Positions 16,391-23,750 of a stretch of DNA of 64,000 nucleotides are shown piece after piece. Both the position numbers and the translations under genes were made by a program. Numbering within the stretch: the first letter of the stretch is position 1; every line of letters begins with the position of its first letter. Source of the stretch: Acidaminococcus hominis (GTDB lineage: Bacteria; Bacillota; Negativicutes; Acidaminococcales; Acidaminococcaceae); assembly GCF_900291475.1 (NCBI RefSeq), contig NZ_OLMM01000005.1, positions 245,390 to 309,389 on the forward strand, read 5' to 3'. Below the pieces are notes generated by a model. That model was not told where the DNA came from, did no database searches, and saw only the letters and a list, made by a program, of their open reading frames with translations.

Positions 16391-16419
16391 TGGAGCTTGA
16401 CAACTTTGTGTTTTTTGCG

Positions 16420-17232
16420 TTAGTGCAGCAGGTCCAGCAGCGGGTTGGTCTTGTGGACCTGAGCCCGGATTACCTGGCCGTTTTGGGCGTTGACGATGAA
16501 GTGGTAATCCATGCCATCCTTTTCGCAGTCCGCCAGGTAGAACAGGGGCATTCCTTTGAAGGTCCCTTGGGGTCTTACGCCGCTGGGCATGCCCGGCTGA
16601 GGGGCTGCAGGAGCCTTTGCGGCAGGGGAAGCCGTCTGGTTTTGGGCTTGGGCGTCTGTGCTTTCAGGAAGCTGCTGCTGCTCAGTATTCGGCACCGGTG
16701 CCTGGGGTTGGGTGCCCGGCGCTTTTTCCGGGGCTTTGGGGCCTTGGGGTGCTTTCCCGGCGAAGGGCTGGCCTTCCTGGGGTCCCCGCTGGAATTTTTC
16801 TCCCTGCTGCTTTTCCTTCTGGTCCCGTTTGTCGTGCTTACTGTCCTTGGCTTGCTTCTTGTCTTTTTGGAAGCGGCCGTCCGGGTTGGGCAGCTTGTCT
16901 TCCAGCTGGACGCTTCGGAAGGTAACGGAAGAAGGATCCGTCCCCAGGGTGTTGGCAACGGCTTCTTTTACCTGATCCGTGCTGACCAAGGTGATATTCT
17001 TTTGGGCGGCCAGGCTTTGCAATAGGGTGGTCCGGGCTTCCCCTTCCTGGAGCCGGGCGTTGGCCCGTGCCTTATGGGCGGCGATTTTGCCTGCCCCGCA
17101 CAGCACGGCCAGGGCCAGGACGCAGCCGGCACCTTTTTTCAGCCGGCGGGCAGTAAAGGTTTTTCTGCCCCAGGAAGCGGTTTTTTGCAGTACTTCTTTT
17201 GCTTGTTGTTCAGTTTTATTGGTGTCCATCAT
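16420..17232 (-). CDS. Exported PepSY-like protein with a large low-complexity insertion
   Basis: 270 residues, with GGGAGG before the start; the second ATG at 17229 is equally possible. A basic N-terminus leads into an export segment at about residues 33-50 (LKKGAGCVLALAVLCGAGK), similar to those of the two neighbouring exported proteins. Residues about 80-111 (VSTDQVKEAVANTLGTDPSS..TFRSVQLED) look like the helix and first strand of a PepSY domain. Residues about 223-262 (MPLFYLADCEKDGMDYHFIV then NAQNGQVIRAQ) look like its remaining strands. About 110 residues rich in Lys, Gln, Pro and Ala separate the halves. PepSY domains often inhibit or modulate exported proteases or sensors. It sits directly beside the kinase that probably controls it. 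Confidence 0.7.
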   Translation of the reverse strand: MMDTNKTEQQAKEVLQKTASWGRKTFTARRLKKGAGCVLALAVLCGAGKIAAHKARANARLQEGEARTTLLQSLAAQKNITLVSTDQVKEAVANTLGTDPSSVTFRSVQLEDKLPNPDGRFQKDKKQAKDSKHDKRDQKEKQQGEKFQRGPQEGQPFAGKAPQGPKAPEKAPGTQPQAPVPNTEQQQLPESTDAQAQNQTASPAAKAPAAPQPGMPSGVRPQGTFKGMPLFYLADCEKDGMDYHFIVNAQNGQVIRAQVHKTNPLLDLLH

Positions 17233-17287
17233 GGATTCCTCCCTTTGGGCAGTTCCTCAAGGGGTCTGCCTTTGTTGTATTGGCTAC

Positions 17288-17319
17288 AGTGTAGGGCCGG
17301 AACATGAAAGGGAAATGAA
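17288..17319 (-). promoter_or_regulatory. Promoter with 11-bp-phased direct repeat (gene 16420)
   Basis: On the plus strand: AGTGTA (minus-strand -10 TACACT) at 17288-17293, six nt, GAACATGAA at 17300-17308, two nt, GGAAATGAA at 17311-17319. Confidence 0.75.
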
Positions 17320-17332
17320 TGCCAATATTTTT

Positions 17333-18721
17333 TTAGAATTTCAGGGTAAACGTACTGCCCTTTCCCAGGGTACTGGTGACGCCGGCCTGGGCCTTTTGCA
17401 GTTTGGCGGCAGCTGCCACAAAGGACAGCCCCAGGCCCAGTCCCAGGTTCTGCTTCTTGTTCCGGGAGGGATCTGCCTGGTAGAGCCGGTTCCAGATCCG
17501 GGGCAGGTCTTCGGGGGGAATGCCCGGCCCGTCATCAGAAACGGCCAGCACCACCCGGCCCTTTTCCTGGCACAGGGAAACCTGGATGGTATGCTTGGCA
17601 AATTTCAGGGCGTTATCCAGGTAGTTGCCCAGAATCCGGGCAAGCAGCTGGTCGTTTCCGGTAACGGTAAGGTCCGGTTTTACCTGGAGCTTCCAGGCGA
17701 AGTTCTGGGCGGCCGGCAGCTTCTGGTAATCTTCCAGGGTTTCCGTGACCAGCTGGGACAGCTTGACCGGTCCCAGTACCAGGTCTTTCCGGCTGTCCAG
17801 CCGGGACAGCTCCAGCAGCTGGTTGATCAGGCGGCTCATGCGCCGGGACTGCTGAAAGATATGCTGAAATTCTTCCTTGGCCTCGGCCACGGTTTCCGTA
17901 TAGTCCTTGCCGTATTCACTTTCAGCCATGATGACGGCCGTGGGGGTGCGCAGCTCATGGGAGACATCGGAAGTAAAATGCTTTTCCCGTTCCAGCTGTT
18001 CTTCCAGTTGGGCCAGCATCCAGTTGAAGGTATGGCCCATCTGGTGGATTTCGTCCTTGCCGTCCCCCAGGGGAATCCGCTGGGACAGGTCCCCGGTTTC
18101 CCCAATGGCCCGGGCTGCTTCACTGATGGCCTGGACGGGGGCAAAGCTGTGCCGGATAATCCGGTAGCCGCCCAGGGCAATGAGAAGGAGAAACAGGGGC
18201 AGGCTGATGAGCGCCGTAAGCAGGATTACCTGGTAGCGCCGGGCGTAGATTTCATCGGGAAGAATGCCCCGGATCCAGGGCAGGGGCTGTGGGGAGAGGA
18301 CGGTTCCCGGCTGCCGGAGGGCAGGGCGGATGGGCTGATCCACGTAGTGGTAGCTTTGGCCGTCAATCACGATTTTCTGGGGCCCCCGGTTGAAACGGGG
18401 CGGCAGGGCGGGCATCCCTTCCGGTTCCATGCCGGAGAGCAGCTTTCCCTGGGGGTCCCGGAGGGACAGATAGACATTCTTGTCGTAGGGCCGGAAATGC
18501 TCCGGGTCCTGGGAGGCCTTATCCACGGCCTTGATCAGGTCCTTGCCGGCGTCCCGGCGCTCGTGGTCCTCGGCCATTTCCAGCACGGCCCCGGTAAAGA
18601 CGGCCAGCACCAGTGCCAGAAATAGGGTGTACCACAGGGTTACCCGGATGGAAACCGGGAGCTTGGTGAAAAAATGCACCAGTTTATGCCAAAGTAAGGA
18701 AAGCCTATTCTTTAAGGACAT
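17333..18721 (-). CDS. Membrane sensor histidine kinase
   Basis: 462 residues. Membrane helix 1 is about residues 25-47, the exported sensor domain about 48-162, helix 2 about 163-186 and HAMP about 187-240. The HisKA phospho-acceptor is His255 in DVSHELRTP. The C-terminal ATPase domain has the N-box (GNYLDNALKFA), DDGPGIP and GLGLGLSF. The start overlaps the regulator gene by 17 bp, so the pair is translationally coupled. The sensor domain matches nothing I recognise. Its neighbours are three exported proteins with the same promoter box, which suggests an envelope signal such as a cationic compound, a metal or misfolded protein (inference). Confidence 0.93.
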   Translation of the reverse strand: MSLKNRLSLLWHKLVHFFTKLPVSIRVTLWYTLFLALVLAVFTGAVLEMAEDHERRDAGKDLIKAVDKASQDPEHFRPYDKNVYLSLRDPQGKLLSGMEPEGMPALPPRFNRGPQKIVIDGQSYHYVDQPIRPALRQPGTVLSPQPLPWIRGILPDEIYARRYQVILLTALISLPLFLLLIALGGYRIIRHSFAPVQAISEAARAIGETGDLSQRIPLGDGKDEIHQMGHTFNWMLAQLEEQLEREKHFTSDVSHELRTPTAVIMAESEYGKDYTETVAEAKEEFQHIFQQSRRMSRLINQLLELSRLDSRKDLVLGPVKLSQLVTETLEDYQKLPAAQNFAWKLQVKPDLTVTGNDQLLARILGNYLDNALKFAKHTIQVSLCQEKGRVVLAVSDDGPGIPPEDLPRIWNRLYQADPSRNKKQNLGLGLGLSFVAAAAKLQKAQAGVTSTLGKGSTFTLKF

Positions 18722-19379
18722 AGCCGGTACCTCTCACGGTGTGGAGCAGCTTGGGCTCAAAATCCTTGTCGATTTTCTTCCGCAGGGTTTTGATGTACAC
18801 GTCCACCATATTGGAGGCCCCTTCGTAGGAAAAATCCCAGGCGTGCTCCAGAATCTGCTCCCGGGACAGGACTGTGCCCTGGTTCCGCAGCAGGTAGTCC
18901 AAAATGGCAAATTCCTTGGGGGTCAGGCTGATTTCGGTGCCGCCCCGGGTGACCTGGTGGGTCCGGGTGTCCAGTACCAGATCCGCCAAAACCAGCTGGG
19001 GGCTGGCGGTCTGCTGGGGGTTGCTCCGGCGCAGCAGGGAACGGATCCGGGCCAGCAGTTCTTCAAACTCGAAGGGTTTTACCAGGTAGTCGTCCCCGCC
19101 GCAGTCCAGCCCGGACACCTTGTCCTGGAGACTGTCCCGGGCGGTAAGAAACAGCACCGGCACCTGACTGCCCCGGCTGCGCAGGGTTTTGACCAGGGTC
19201 AGCCCGTCCATTTCCGGCATCATGATGTCCACAATCAAAAGGTCATAGTCGGCGGCGTCCAGGTAGGCCAGGGCCTCCTTGCCGTTAAAGGCGGAGTCTA
19301 CGGAGTAGGCTTCGATTTTCAGCCGTTTGGCGATTATTTTGTTCAGGGAAGGTTCGTCTTCCACAATGAGTATTTTCAT
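18705..19379 (-). CDS. OmpR/PhoB-family response regulator
   Basis: 224 residues. The receiver domain has acidic residues in VEDEP, phospho-acceptor Asp51 (LLIVDIMMP) and Lys101 (LVKPF). The C-terminal winged-helix output domain contains LTPKEFAILDYLL and VDVYIKTLRKKID. ATG 19379 is chosen because GGAGGTGG lies 7 nt upstream; a GTG three codons earlier sits inside that ribosome site. OmpR-type regulators bind tandem direct repeats of about one helical turn, exactly what is found upstream of this gene and of the three exported-protein genes, so it is probably their activator and its own. Confidence 0.94.
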   Translation of the reverse strand: MKILIVEDEPSLNKIIAKRLKIEAYSVDSAFNGKEALAYLDAADYDLLIVDIMMPEMDGLTLVKTLRSRGSQVPVLFLTARDSLQDKVSGLDCGGDDYLVKPFEFEELLARIRSLLRRSNPQQTASPQLVLADLVLDTRTHQVTRGGTEISLTPKEFAILDYLLRNQGTVLSREQILEHAWDFSYEGASNMVDVYIKTLRKKIDKDFEPKLLHTVRGTGYVLKE

Positions 19380-19415
19380 GCTTTCCACCTCCGGATACTT
19401 CTTTCCTTATTGTAC

Positions 19416-19447
19416 AGGATACTGCCAGAATGTGAAGCGAAAATGAA
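19416..19447 (-). promoter_or_regulatory. Autoregulatory promoter with 11-bp-phased direct repeat (two-component operon)
   Basis: On the plus strand: AGGATA (minus-strand -10 TATCCT) at 19416-19421, six nt, GAATGTGAA at 19428-19436, two nt, GAAAATGAA at 19439-19447. Same geometry as the three promoters of the exported-protein genes. Confidence 0.7.
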
Positions 19448-19455
19448 AACTTTAA

Positions 19456-19691
19456 GGTTAGCAAAGACTAATATGCCAAAAAATCTTAAAAAATCCCGTA
19501 AAGCCTGATATTAACTGGCTTTGCAGCAGAAATAGGGAAACAAAAAAACGACCTGCTGAAAAAAATATAAAATTTTTTCTAAAAGGGTATTGCCTAAATG
19601 CGGCTTGTATGCTAGAATCATTCCTGTAAGTAAAGACTAACCGCATTGTCTTTATTTTTTTCAGGTGAGGTTAGCGAAAACTAACCTCACC
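19456..19691. repeat. Three TTAG-N6-CTAA type repeats
   Basis: GGTTAGCAAAGACTAA occurs at about 19456-19471 and a variant GTAAAGACTAACC at about 19630-19642. A long perfect hairpin GGTGAGGTTAG-CGAAAA-CTAACCTCACC lies at 19664-19691. They share the core TTAG-C(A/G)AA(A/G)A-CTAA, suggesting one DNA-binding protein or a recurrent RNA element. Confidence 0.55.
19590..19618 (+). promoter_or_regulatory. Plus-strand sigma-70-type promoter without a downstream protein gene
   Basis: TTGCCT (19590-19595), a 17-bp spacer, TAGAAT (19613-19618). No plus-strand coding gene follows; the next recognisable element is the folded region and the terminator at 19907. Confidence 0.55.
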
Positions 19692-19905
19692 ACTCCCCTT
19701 GTTTATTAGCCTTTAGTTTGACCGGCGGCGGGTTGTGTGCCCCTGCTGTGCCGGACAAGCTGCCAGGAGGCAGCTGGAAAGCAGATGCCCTTAGGGCACC
19801 AACACAATCTGCCTTCCTCGTGAGAACTGTGTACTGGCGAATGCTTATCATATGGAAACAGAACTCCTCCTGTTTCTCCCTAACCAATTGTTGTCAACCT
19901 TCAAA
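19620..19905 (+). ncRNA. Candidate structured non-coding RNA
   Basis: This stretch has no convincing protein gene but many self-complementary segments. They include TAAAGAC/GTCTTTA followed by T7 (about 19630-19658) and the 11-bp hairpin at 19664-19691. Downstream (about 19732-19816) is an apparent rod: TTGTGT/ACACAA, GCCC/GGGC, CTGCT/AGCAG and AGCTGCC-AGGA-GGCAGCT nested in order. GAAACAG-AACTCCTC-CTGTTTC follows near 19855-19876. With the promoter at 19590 and the terminator at 19907 this could be a transcript of about 300 nt. RNase P, tmRNA and SRP signatures are absent. The strand is uncertain. Confidence 0.35.
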
Positions 19906-19906
19906 C

Positions 19907-19946
19907 AAAAACAGCGGCAGAGAGCGCAACTCTGCCGCTGTTTTTG
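19907..19946. terminator. Bidirectional terminator
   Basis: A-run, ACAGCGGCAGAG, loop of 7, CTCTGCCGCTGT, T-run. It ends the minus-strand radical SAM gene (stop at 19956) and could end the plus-strand RNA candidate. Confidence 0.88.
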
Positions 19947-19955
19947 TATTTCCGG

Positions 19956-20798
19956 CTAACAGTTGCCGGTATAGACGTGGTGCAGGGATTTCCGGGCCAG
20001 TTCCGCCAGTTTCCTGACCTGTTCCGGGTCCGTGGCAGGAATGTTGCACTGCCAGCGGGGGAAGTACCGGGTCAGGTGGAGGGGAATTTCCGGAGAAAGG
20101 CTGGCCAGCCAGGCCACTTCCTGTTCCAGGACGTCTTCCTGGTCGTTTTTTCCCGGTATCAGCAGGGTGGTGATTTCCACGTGGCAGCCCAGGAGGTGGG
20201 CGGTGCGGATATTTTCCTTGACCACTTCCAGATCTCCGCCCAGCCAGGCGTAGTATTCTGGGGTAAAGCCCTTCAGGTCGATATTGGCTGCGTCAATCAG
20301 CGGCAGCAGGGCTTTCCAGGGACCGGGAGAAATATAGCCGTTAGTTACCAGGACCGTTTTCAGGTTCTTTTCTTTTAGCAATTTGGCACAGTCCCGGACG
20401 TATTCGTAGCCCACTAGGGGTTCGTTGTAGGTAAAGGCCACGCCAATATTGCCGGCCCGTTCCTGGTAGTCCAGGGCCATTTGGACCAGCTCTGCCGGGG
20501 ACAGGGTCATTCGGGCGGCTTCTTCCCCGGCCTGGGAAATGGAGGCGTTCTGGCAGAAGGGGCAGCGCAGGTTGCAGCCAAAGGTGCCCACGGACAGGAT
20601 TAAGGAACCAGGGTAGAACTGGGCCAGGGGTTTCTTTTCAATGGGATCCAGGGCAATGGACGTGAGCTTGCCGTAGCTTTTGGAAAGCAGGTGTCCATCC
20701 AGGTTGATCCGGGCCCGGCAGAAGCCGGTTACGTCCGGGGGCAGGGTGCAGCGCCGGGGGCACAGGGTACACAGGACGTTTCCAGGGTGGCGCTTCAT
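19956..20798 (-). CDS. amrS: AmmeMemoRadiSam system radical SAM enzyme
   Basis: 280 residues. The radical SAM CX3CX2C motif is Cys75-Cys79-Cys82 (GCNLRCPFC). An N-terminal cysteine cluster (Cys10, 13, 17, 27), NEPLVGYEYV, TNGYI and IDLKGF are typical of the AmrS/PflA-like group. The substrate of the AmmeMemoRadiSam system is unknown. The ATG overlaps the stop of the upstream MEMO/AMMECR1 gene (ATGA), confirming coexpression. A terminator follows. Confidence 0.92.
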   Translation of the reverse strand: MKRHPGNVLCTLCPRRCTLPPDVTGFCRARINLDGHLLSKSYGKLTSIALDPIEKKPLAQFYPGSLILSVGTFGCNLRCPFCQNASISQAGEEAARMTLSPAELVQMALDYQERAGNIGVAFTYNEPLVGYEYVRDCAKLLKEKNLKTVLVTNGYISPGPWKALLPLIDAANIDLKGFTPEYYAWLGGDLEVVKENIRTAHLLGCHVEITTLLIPGKNDQEDVLEQEVAWLASLSPEIPLHLTRYFPRWQCNIPATDPEQVRKLAELARKSLHHVYTGNC

Positions 20799-22192
20799 AA
20801 ATGTCTCACCACCTTGAAGCGCCAGAGCTTAATGGGCTCGCTGGCACCAATCTGTCCTTTTTGCCGGGCAATGGCTACCTGTTTTTCCGGGGTATCCACG
20901 CCGTCCAGATCCGGCAACAGCAGCCCTCGGCGTTCATCCAGGGCGCTGCCCACAATGACCCCGTAGGTGCTGGGGTCCAAATAGGACGTATCCGGGATGG
21001 GCTCTTTTTCCCCCAGGACGTCCACACTGTACTCCAGATCCGGCAGTTCCTCGGGCCGGACCGGGGTGAAACGGGGATCCCGGCTGGCGGCGGAAATGCC
21101 GTTGGAGAGGATTTCCCGGGCAATATTTTCCTGGACCGGGGAAATGGTGCCGATGCAGCCTCGGAGCTGATTGTCCTTGTGGAGGGTGACGAAGACCCCG
21201 GCCCGTTGGTTCAGCATTTCCGGAGGCAGTCCCTCCGGCAGGGAAGCCGGCTGGTGCTCCTTCACAAAGGTTTCTACGCTGCGCCGGGCCAGTTTCACGT
21301 AGGGGTCTTCCTGGGACTGGCGGAGCAGCCGGGCCGCCGCTTCTTCCTGGAGCAGCTGGGGTAGAAATTCCCGGCTTTTGTCCTTTCCCTGAGGGAAGAA
21401 GGAGGCTACCCCGTAGCCCACCCCAAAGGGACCCTCGTGGGACAGCAGCTGGCTTTTTACCGCCAGGCCGTCCAGGGCCCCGGCCATGATCCAGAAGGAA
21501 CGGAGGCCGCATTCTGCTGCCCGCTCACAAAGGTGGTGGTCTAGGCTTAATAGGGTAAGGAAATCTCCCTTGCCCAGGGCTTCCGTACAGCTTTGGTCAA
21601 AAACGGGGCCTTCCTGGGCAAAGCCGTAGGGGCCTTCGGCCAAAAGCTTGTGGGACAGGTCGCCGCTGGCAATGTATACGGCCCGGCGGCCCAGGTGGTT
21701 GACGGCGGCTGCAATGGCCTGGCCCAGGGCATAGTGGGCCTTGGCTGGCAGACCGGACAGACCAATCCGGACAATTTTTACCTGGTCCAGGGAGCCGTGC
21801 TGGCGGTAAAAGTACAGGGGAATCAGGGTGCCGTGGTCCAGTTCCGCCTGACGGGCCCCCAGGGGTCCTGCGGGGACGCCCCGGGCTTCTGCCTGCCGGC
21901 CGATTTCCTTGGCAAGCTGCTGGTCATAGGTTACCTGCACCGTCACCTGCGGGGCCCGGAAGGCCGCAAAATTGCCGGAGCCTGTGGCGTCCGGGGTGAT
22001 GTGGAAATAATCCAGGTAGAGCTCCGCATGGGGACTGGTGATAATCAGGGTGTCCGGCTGGAGCTGGGCAGCCTGGGCCATGACGGTTTCATAGGCATCA
22101 ATGGTCTTTTGGATTTTCTTTTCTTCTCCCCGGCCCACTTCCGGCAGGATAATGGGCGGATGGGGTACTGCGAACGCAGCCAAGATGGGCAT
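20795..22192 (-). CDS. MEMO-like (LigB-type) and AMMECR1 fusion protein
   Basis: 465 residues from ATG 22192, with GAGGTG 7 nt upstream; a GTG within that ribosome site is rejected. Residues about 1-270 form a class III extradiol dioxygenase/MEMO-like domain (FAVPHPPIILPEVG, ITSPHAELYLDYF, ELDHGTLIPL, ASGDLSH, histidines that would bind metal). Residues about 285-465 form the AMMECR1 domain (GVFVTLHKDNQLRGCIGTI, SRDPRFTPV, GLLLPDL). Fusing AmmeMemoRadiSam proteins A and B in one chain, with the radical SAM enzyme immediately downstream, makes the three-part system a two-gene operon. The reaction is unknown. Confidence 0.9.
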   Translation of the reverse strand: MPILAAFAVPHPPIILPEVGRGEEKKIQKTIDAYETVMAQAAQLQPDTLIITSPHAELYLDYFHITPDATGSGNFAAFRAPQVTVQVTYDQQLAKEIGRQAEARGVPAGPLGARQAELDHGTLIPLYFYRQHGSLDQVKIVRIGLSGLPAKAHYALGQAIAAAVNHLGRRAVYIASGDLSHKLLAEGPYGFAQEGPVFDQSCTEALGKGDFLTLLSLDHHLCERAAECGLRSFWIMAGALDGLAVKSQLLSHEGPFGVGYGVASFFPQGKDKSREFLPQLLQEEAAARLLRQSQEDPYVKLARRSVETFVKEHQPASLPEGLPPEMLNQRAGVFVTLHKDNQLRGCIGTISPVQENIAREILSNGISAASRDPRFTPVRPEELPDLEYSVDVLGEKEPIPDTSYLDPSTYGVIVGSALDERRGLLLPDLDGVDTPEKQVAIARQKGQIGASEPIKLWRFKVVRHL

Positions 22193-22387
22193 AAAAAACA
22201 CCTCGCTTTACTGCCTCTATTGTACCATATGCCGGGGCAGAACGCAGAAACGGCCCGCCCAATTCTTGCGAAAGAACGGGCAGGCCGTAAACTAAAATTT
22301 GGAAAAGGTGCCGTAAGTCAAGGGCGGCAGGAAAAAATGCGGCAAGGGAGTGAAGCAGAGAGCAGCTCCTAACGAAAATGCCTTCAG

Positions 22388-22510
22388 CTGGCCTGATTTT
22401 GCCCTGTGAACCCTTAAAATAGCCAGGGGCTACACTGGGTAAGACTGCAATGCCCCGGGACTTGAGAAAGGCAATTTAGCGCTCCAAAAAGTGCTGGCCG
22501 CAAAAACGGC
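22388..22510 (-). pseudogene. Decayed partial copy of the neighbouring uracil-DNA glycosylase gene
   Basis: About 120 nt at roughly 22391-22510 align without gaps to about 22787-22907 inside the intact gene at 22561, with close to 70 percent identity by eye. Shared anchors include CCCTTAAAATAGC, GGGCTACACTG and CTTGAGAA. The copy lies in the 368-bp space between two genes and no matching open frame survives. The rest of the gap (22202-22387) shows only short hairpins such as CGTTCTTTCGCAAGAACG-like pairing and no gene. It looks like a remnant of a tandem duplication or recombination. Confidence 0.65.
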
Positions 22511-22560
22511 CTGCGCTATTTCTCAAAAGAGGAACAACACAGGCCGTACGCAAAGCGGTA

Positions 22561-23208
22561 TCAGGAACGTTTGGTGAAAAGGGAAAACAGGTTTATGGGG
22601 CGCACGCTGCACAGGGGGTACTGGGGGTCCGCCTCCAGCGCCTTTGCCCGGGCGGCTTCCAAATCGTGGAACACATCCCATTTGGCGGCAATCTGGGCCT
22701 TTCCCGTAAGCCGGAGCAGGTAGGACGGATGGAAGGTGGCAATGCAGTCGATGCCTTGGGAGGTTCTAAAGAAGGTGCCCCTTTCCCGGGTAATTCTGGC
22801 CTGTGGTCCCTTAAAATAGCGCAGGGCTACACTGCCTAGGGCCACAATGACTCGGGGCTTGAGAAGGGAAATTTCGCGCTCTAGGAAACGTTTACCGCAG
22901 AAGCTGCCTTCTTCCGGGGTGGGGGTCCGGTTGCCTTTGGGCCGGCATTTGATGACGTTGGTGGTAAGCACGTGGTCCCGGGTGATTTTTACAGACCACA
23001 GGGCCTTGTCCAGCAGCTGGCCGCTGGGACCAATCAGGGGACAGCCGTACTCATCCTCCACGCCCCCAGGGCCTTCCCCTACCAGCAGCAGGGGGCTTTT
23101 CGGGTCGCCAAACCAGCCCACAGGGGCTTTGCAGTCCCCGCGCAGGGGGCAGGCGGAGCAGTCTTCCAGTTCATTTTCCAATTGGCGCCAGGCCGATTCT
23201 TCTTCCAT
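22561..23208 (-). CDS. Uracil-DNA glycosylase, Fe-S family 4/5 type
   Basis: 215 residues. CSACPLRGDC near the N-terminus and C-x15-C type cysteines further on (NVIKCRPKG, SFCGKRF) fit the [4Fe-4S] ligands of family 4 glycosylases. GEGPGGVEDEYGCPLIGPSG is the active-site motif 1 and HPSYLLR is the C-terminal motif. It removes uracil from DNA in base-excision repair. GGGAGG lies about 11 nt before the ATG. It is the last gene of the apparent rnf operon (18 nt after the Gx transporter), which may be coincidental cotranscription. A decayed partial duplicate lies just downstream. Confidence 0.9.
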   Translation of the reverse strand: MEEESAWRQLENELEDCSACPLRGDCKAPVGWFGDPKSPLLLVGEGPGGVEDEYGCPLIGPSGQLLDKALWSVKITRDHVLTTNVIKCRPKGNRTPTPEEGSFCGKRFLEREISLLKPRVIVALGSVALRYFKGPQARITRERGTFFRTSQGIDCIATFHPSYLLRLTGKAQIAAKWDVFHDLEAARAKALEADPQYPLCSVRPINLFSLFTKRS

Positions 23209-23225
23209 GCTTTACGTTTCCTCCC

Positions 23226-23750
23226 TTACAGGTGCAGTTGTTTTTCCACCCGGTCCAGGAAAAAGCCGGCCAAAAAACCGGTAAAGAGACCGGTGGGAAT
23301 GCCAATGGCAATCAGGACGGGCAGATAGGAAAACAGGGCCGTGGTCTGCATCAAGAGAACGGCCGCAAAAATCTGGCCGCAGTTGTGGCAAAAGGCCCCC
23401 AAAAGGCCCACCCCGACAGGGGAGAACCATTGTTTTTTTACGGCCAGGGCCATGCAGAGAAAGCTGAGTACGGCGCCTCCCAGCCCAATCATGAAGCCCG
23501 GGGTGAAAAGGCCGGTGAAAAGCAGCCCCGTTAAAAGCAGCCGGGTGGTGAGGAACAGGGCGCCTTTGGTGGTTCCGTACAGGTACAGCACAATCATGGT
23601 GACACTGTTGCCCAGGCCCAAATGGGCGCCGGGCAGGGGCAGCAGGTAGGCTACGCTGGTTTCCGCCAGGCGCAGGGCAATGGCGGCGGCCAAGAGGATA
23701 CCCAGCTGGGTCAGGTCACGGGTGGTCAGTTTACCGGAGGATGGCGTCAT
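23226..23750 (-). CDS. Gx transporter family membrane protein
   Basis: 174 residues with five to six hydrophobic helices and glycine-rich turns (PGAHLGLGNSVT, GLGGAVLSF, GAFCHNCGQ). This is the Gx-transporter family, often named heptaprenyl diphosphate synthase component I. ATG 23750 is preferred because AAAGGAG lies 7 nt upstream; ATG 23756 sits too close to it. It overlaps the end of the NusG-II gene. Its regular place behind rnf/apbE/NusG-II genes in Firmicutes suggests a link with flavin or quinone metabolism at the membrane (inference). Confidence 0.82.
   Translation of the reverse strand: MTPSSGKLTTRDLTQLGILLAAAIALRLAETSVAYLLPLPGAHLGLGNSVTMIVLYLYGTTKGALFLTTRLLLTGLLFTGLFTPGFMIGLGGAVLSFLCMALAVKKQWFSPVGVGLLGAFCHNCGQIFAAVLLMQTTALFSYLPVLIAIGIPTGLFTGFLAGFFLDRVEKQLHL

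Noticed and set aside
19664-19691. DtxR/IdeR iron box
   Set aside because: The half-site AGGTTAG matches the DtxR half-site, but the arms are separated by 6 nt instead of the single central base of a DtxR box, and no iron gene is adjacent.
19718-20017. Possible small plus-strand protein in the gene-free region
   Set aside because: No ribosome site, runs through a terminator hairpin into the antisense of the radical SAM gene, and the region shows RNA-like pairing.
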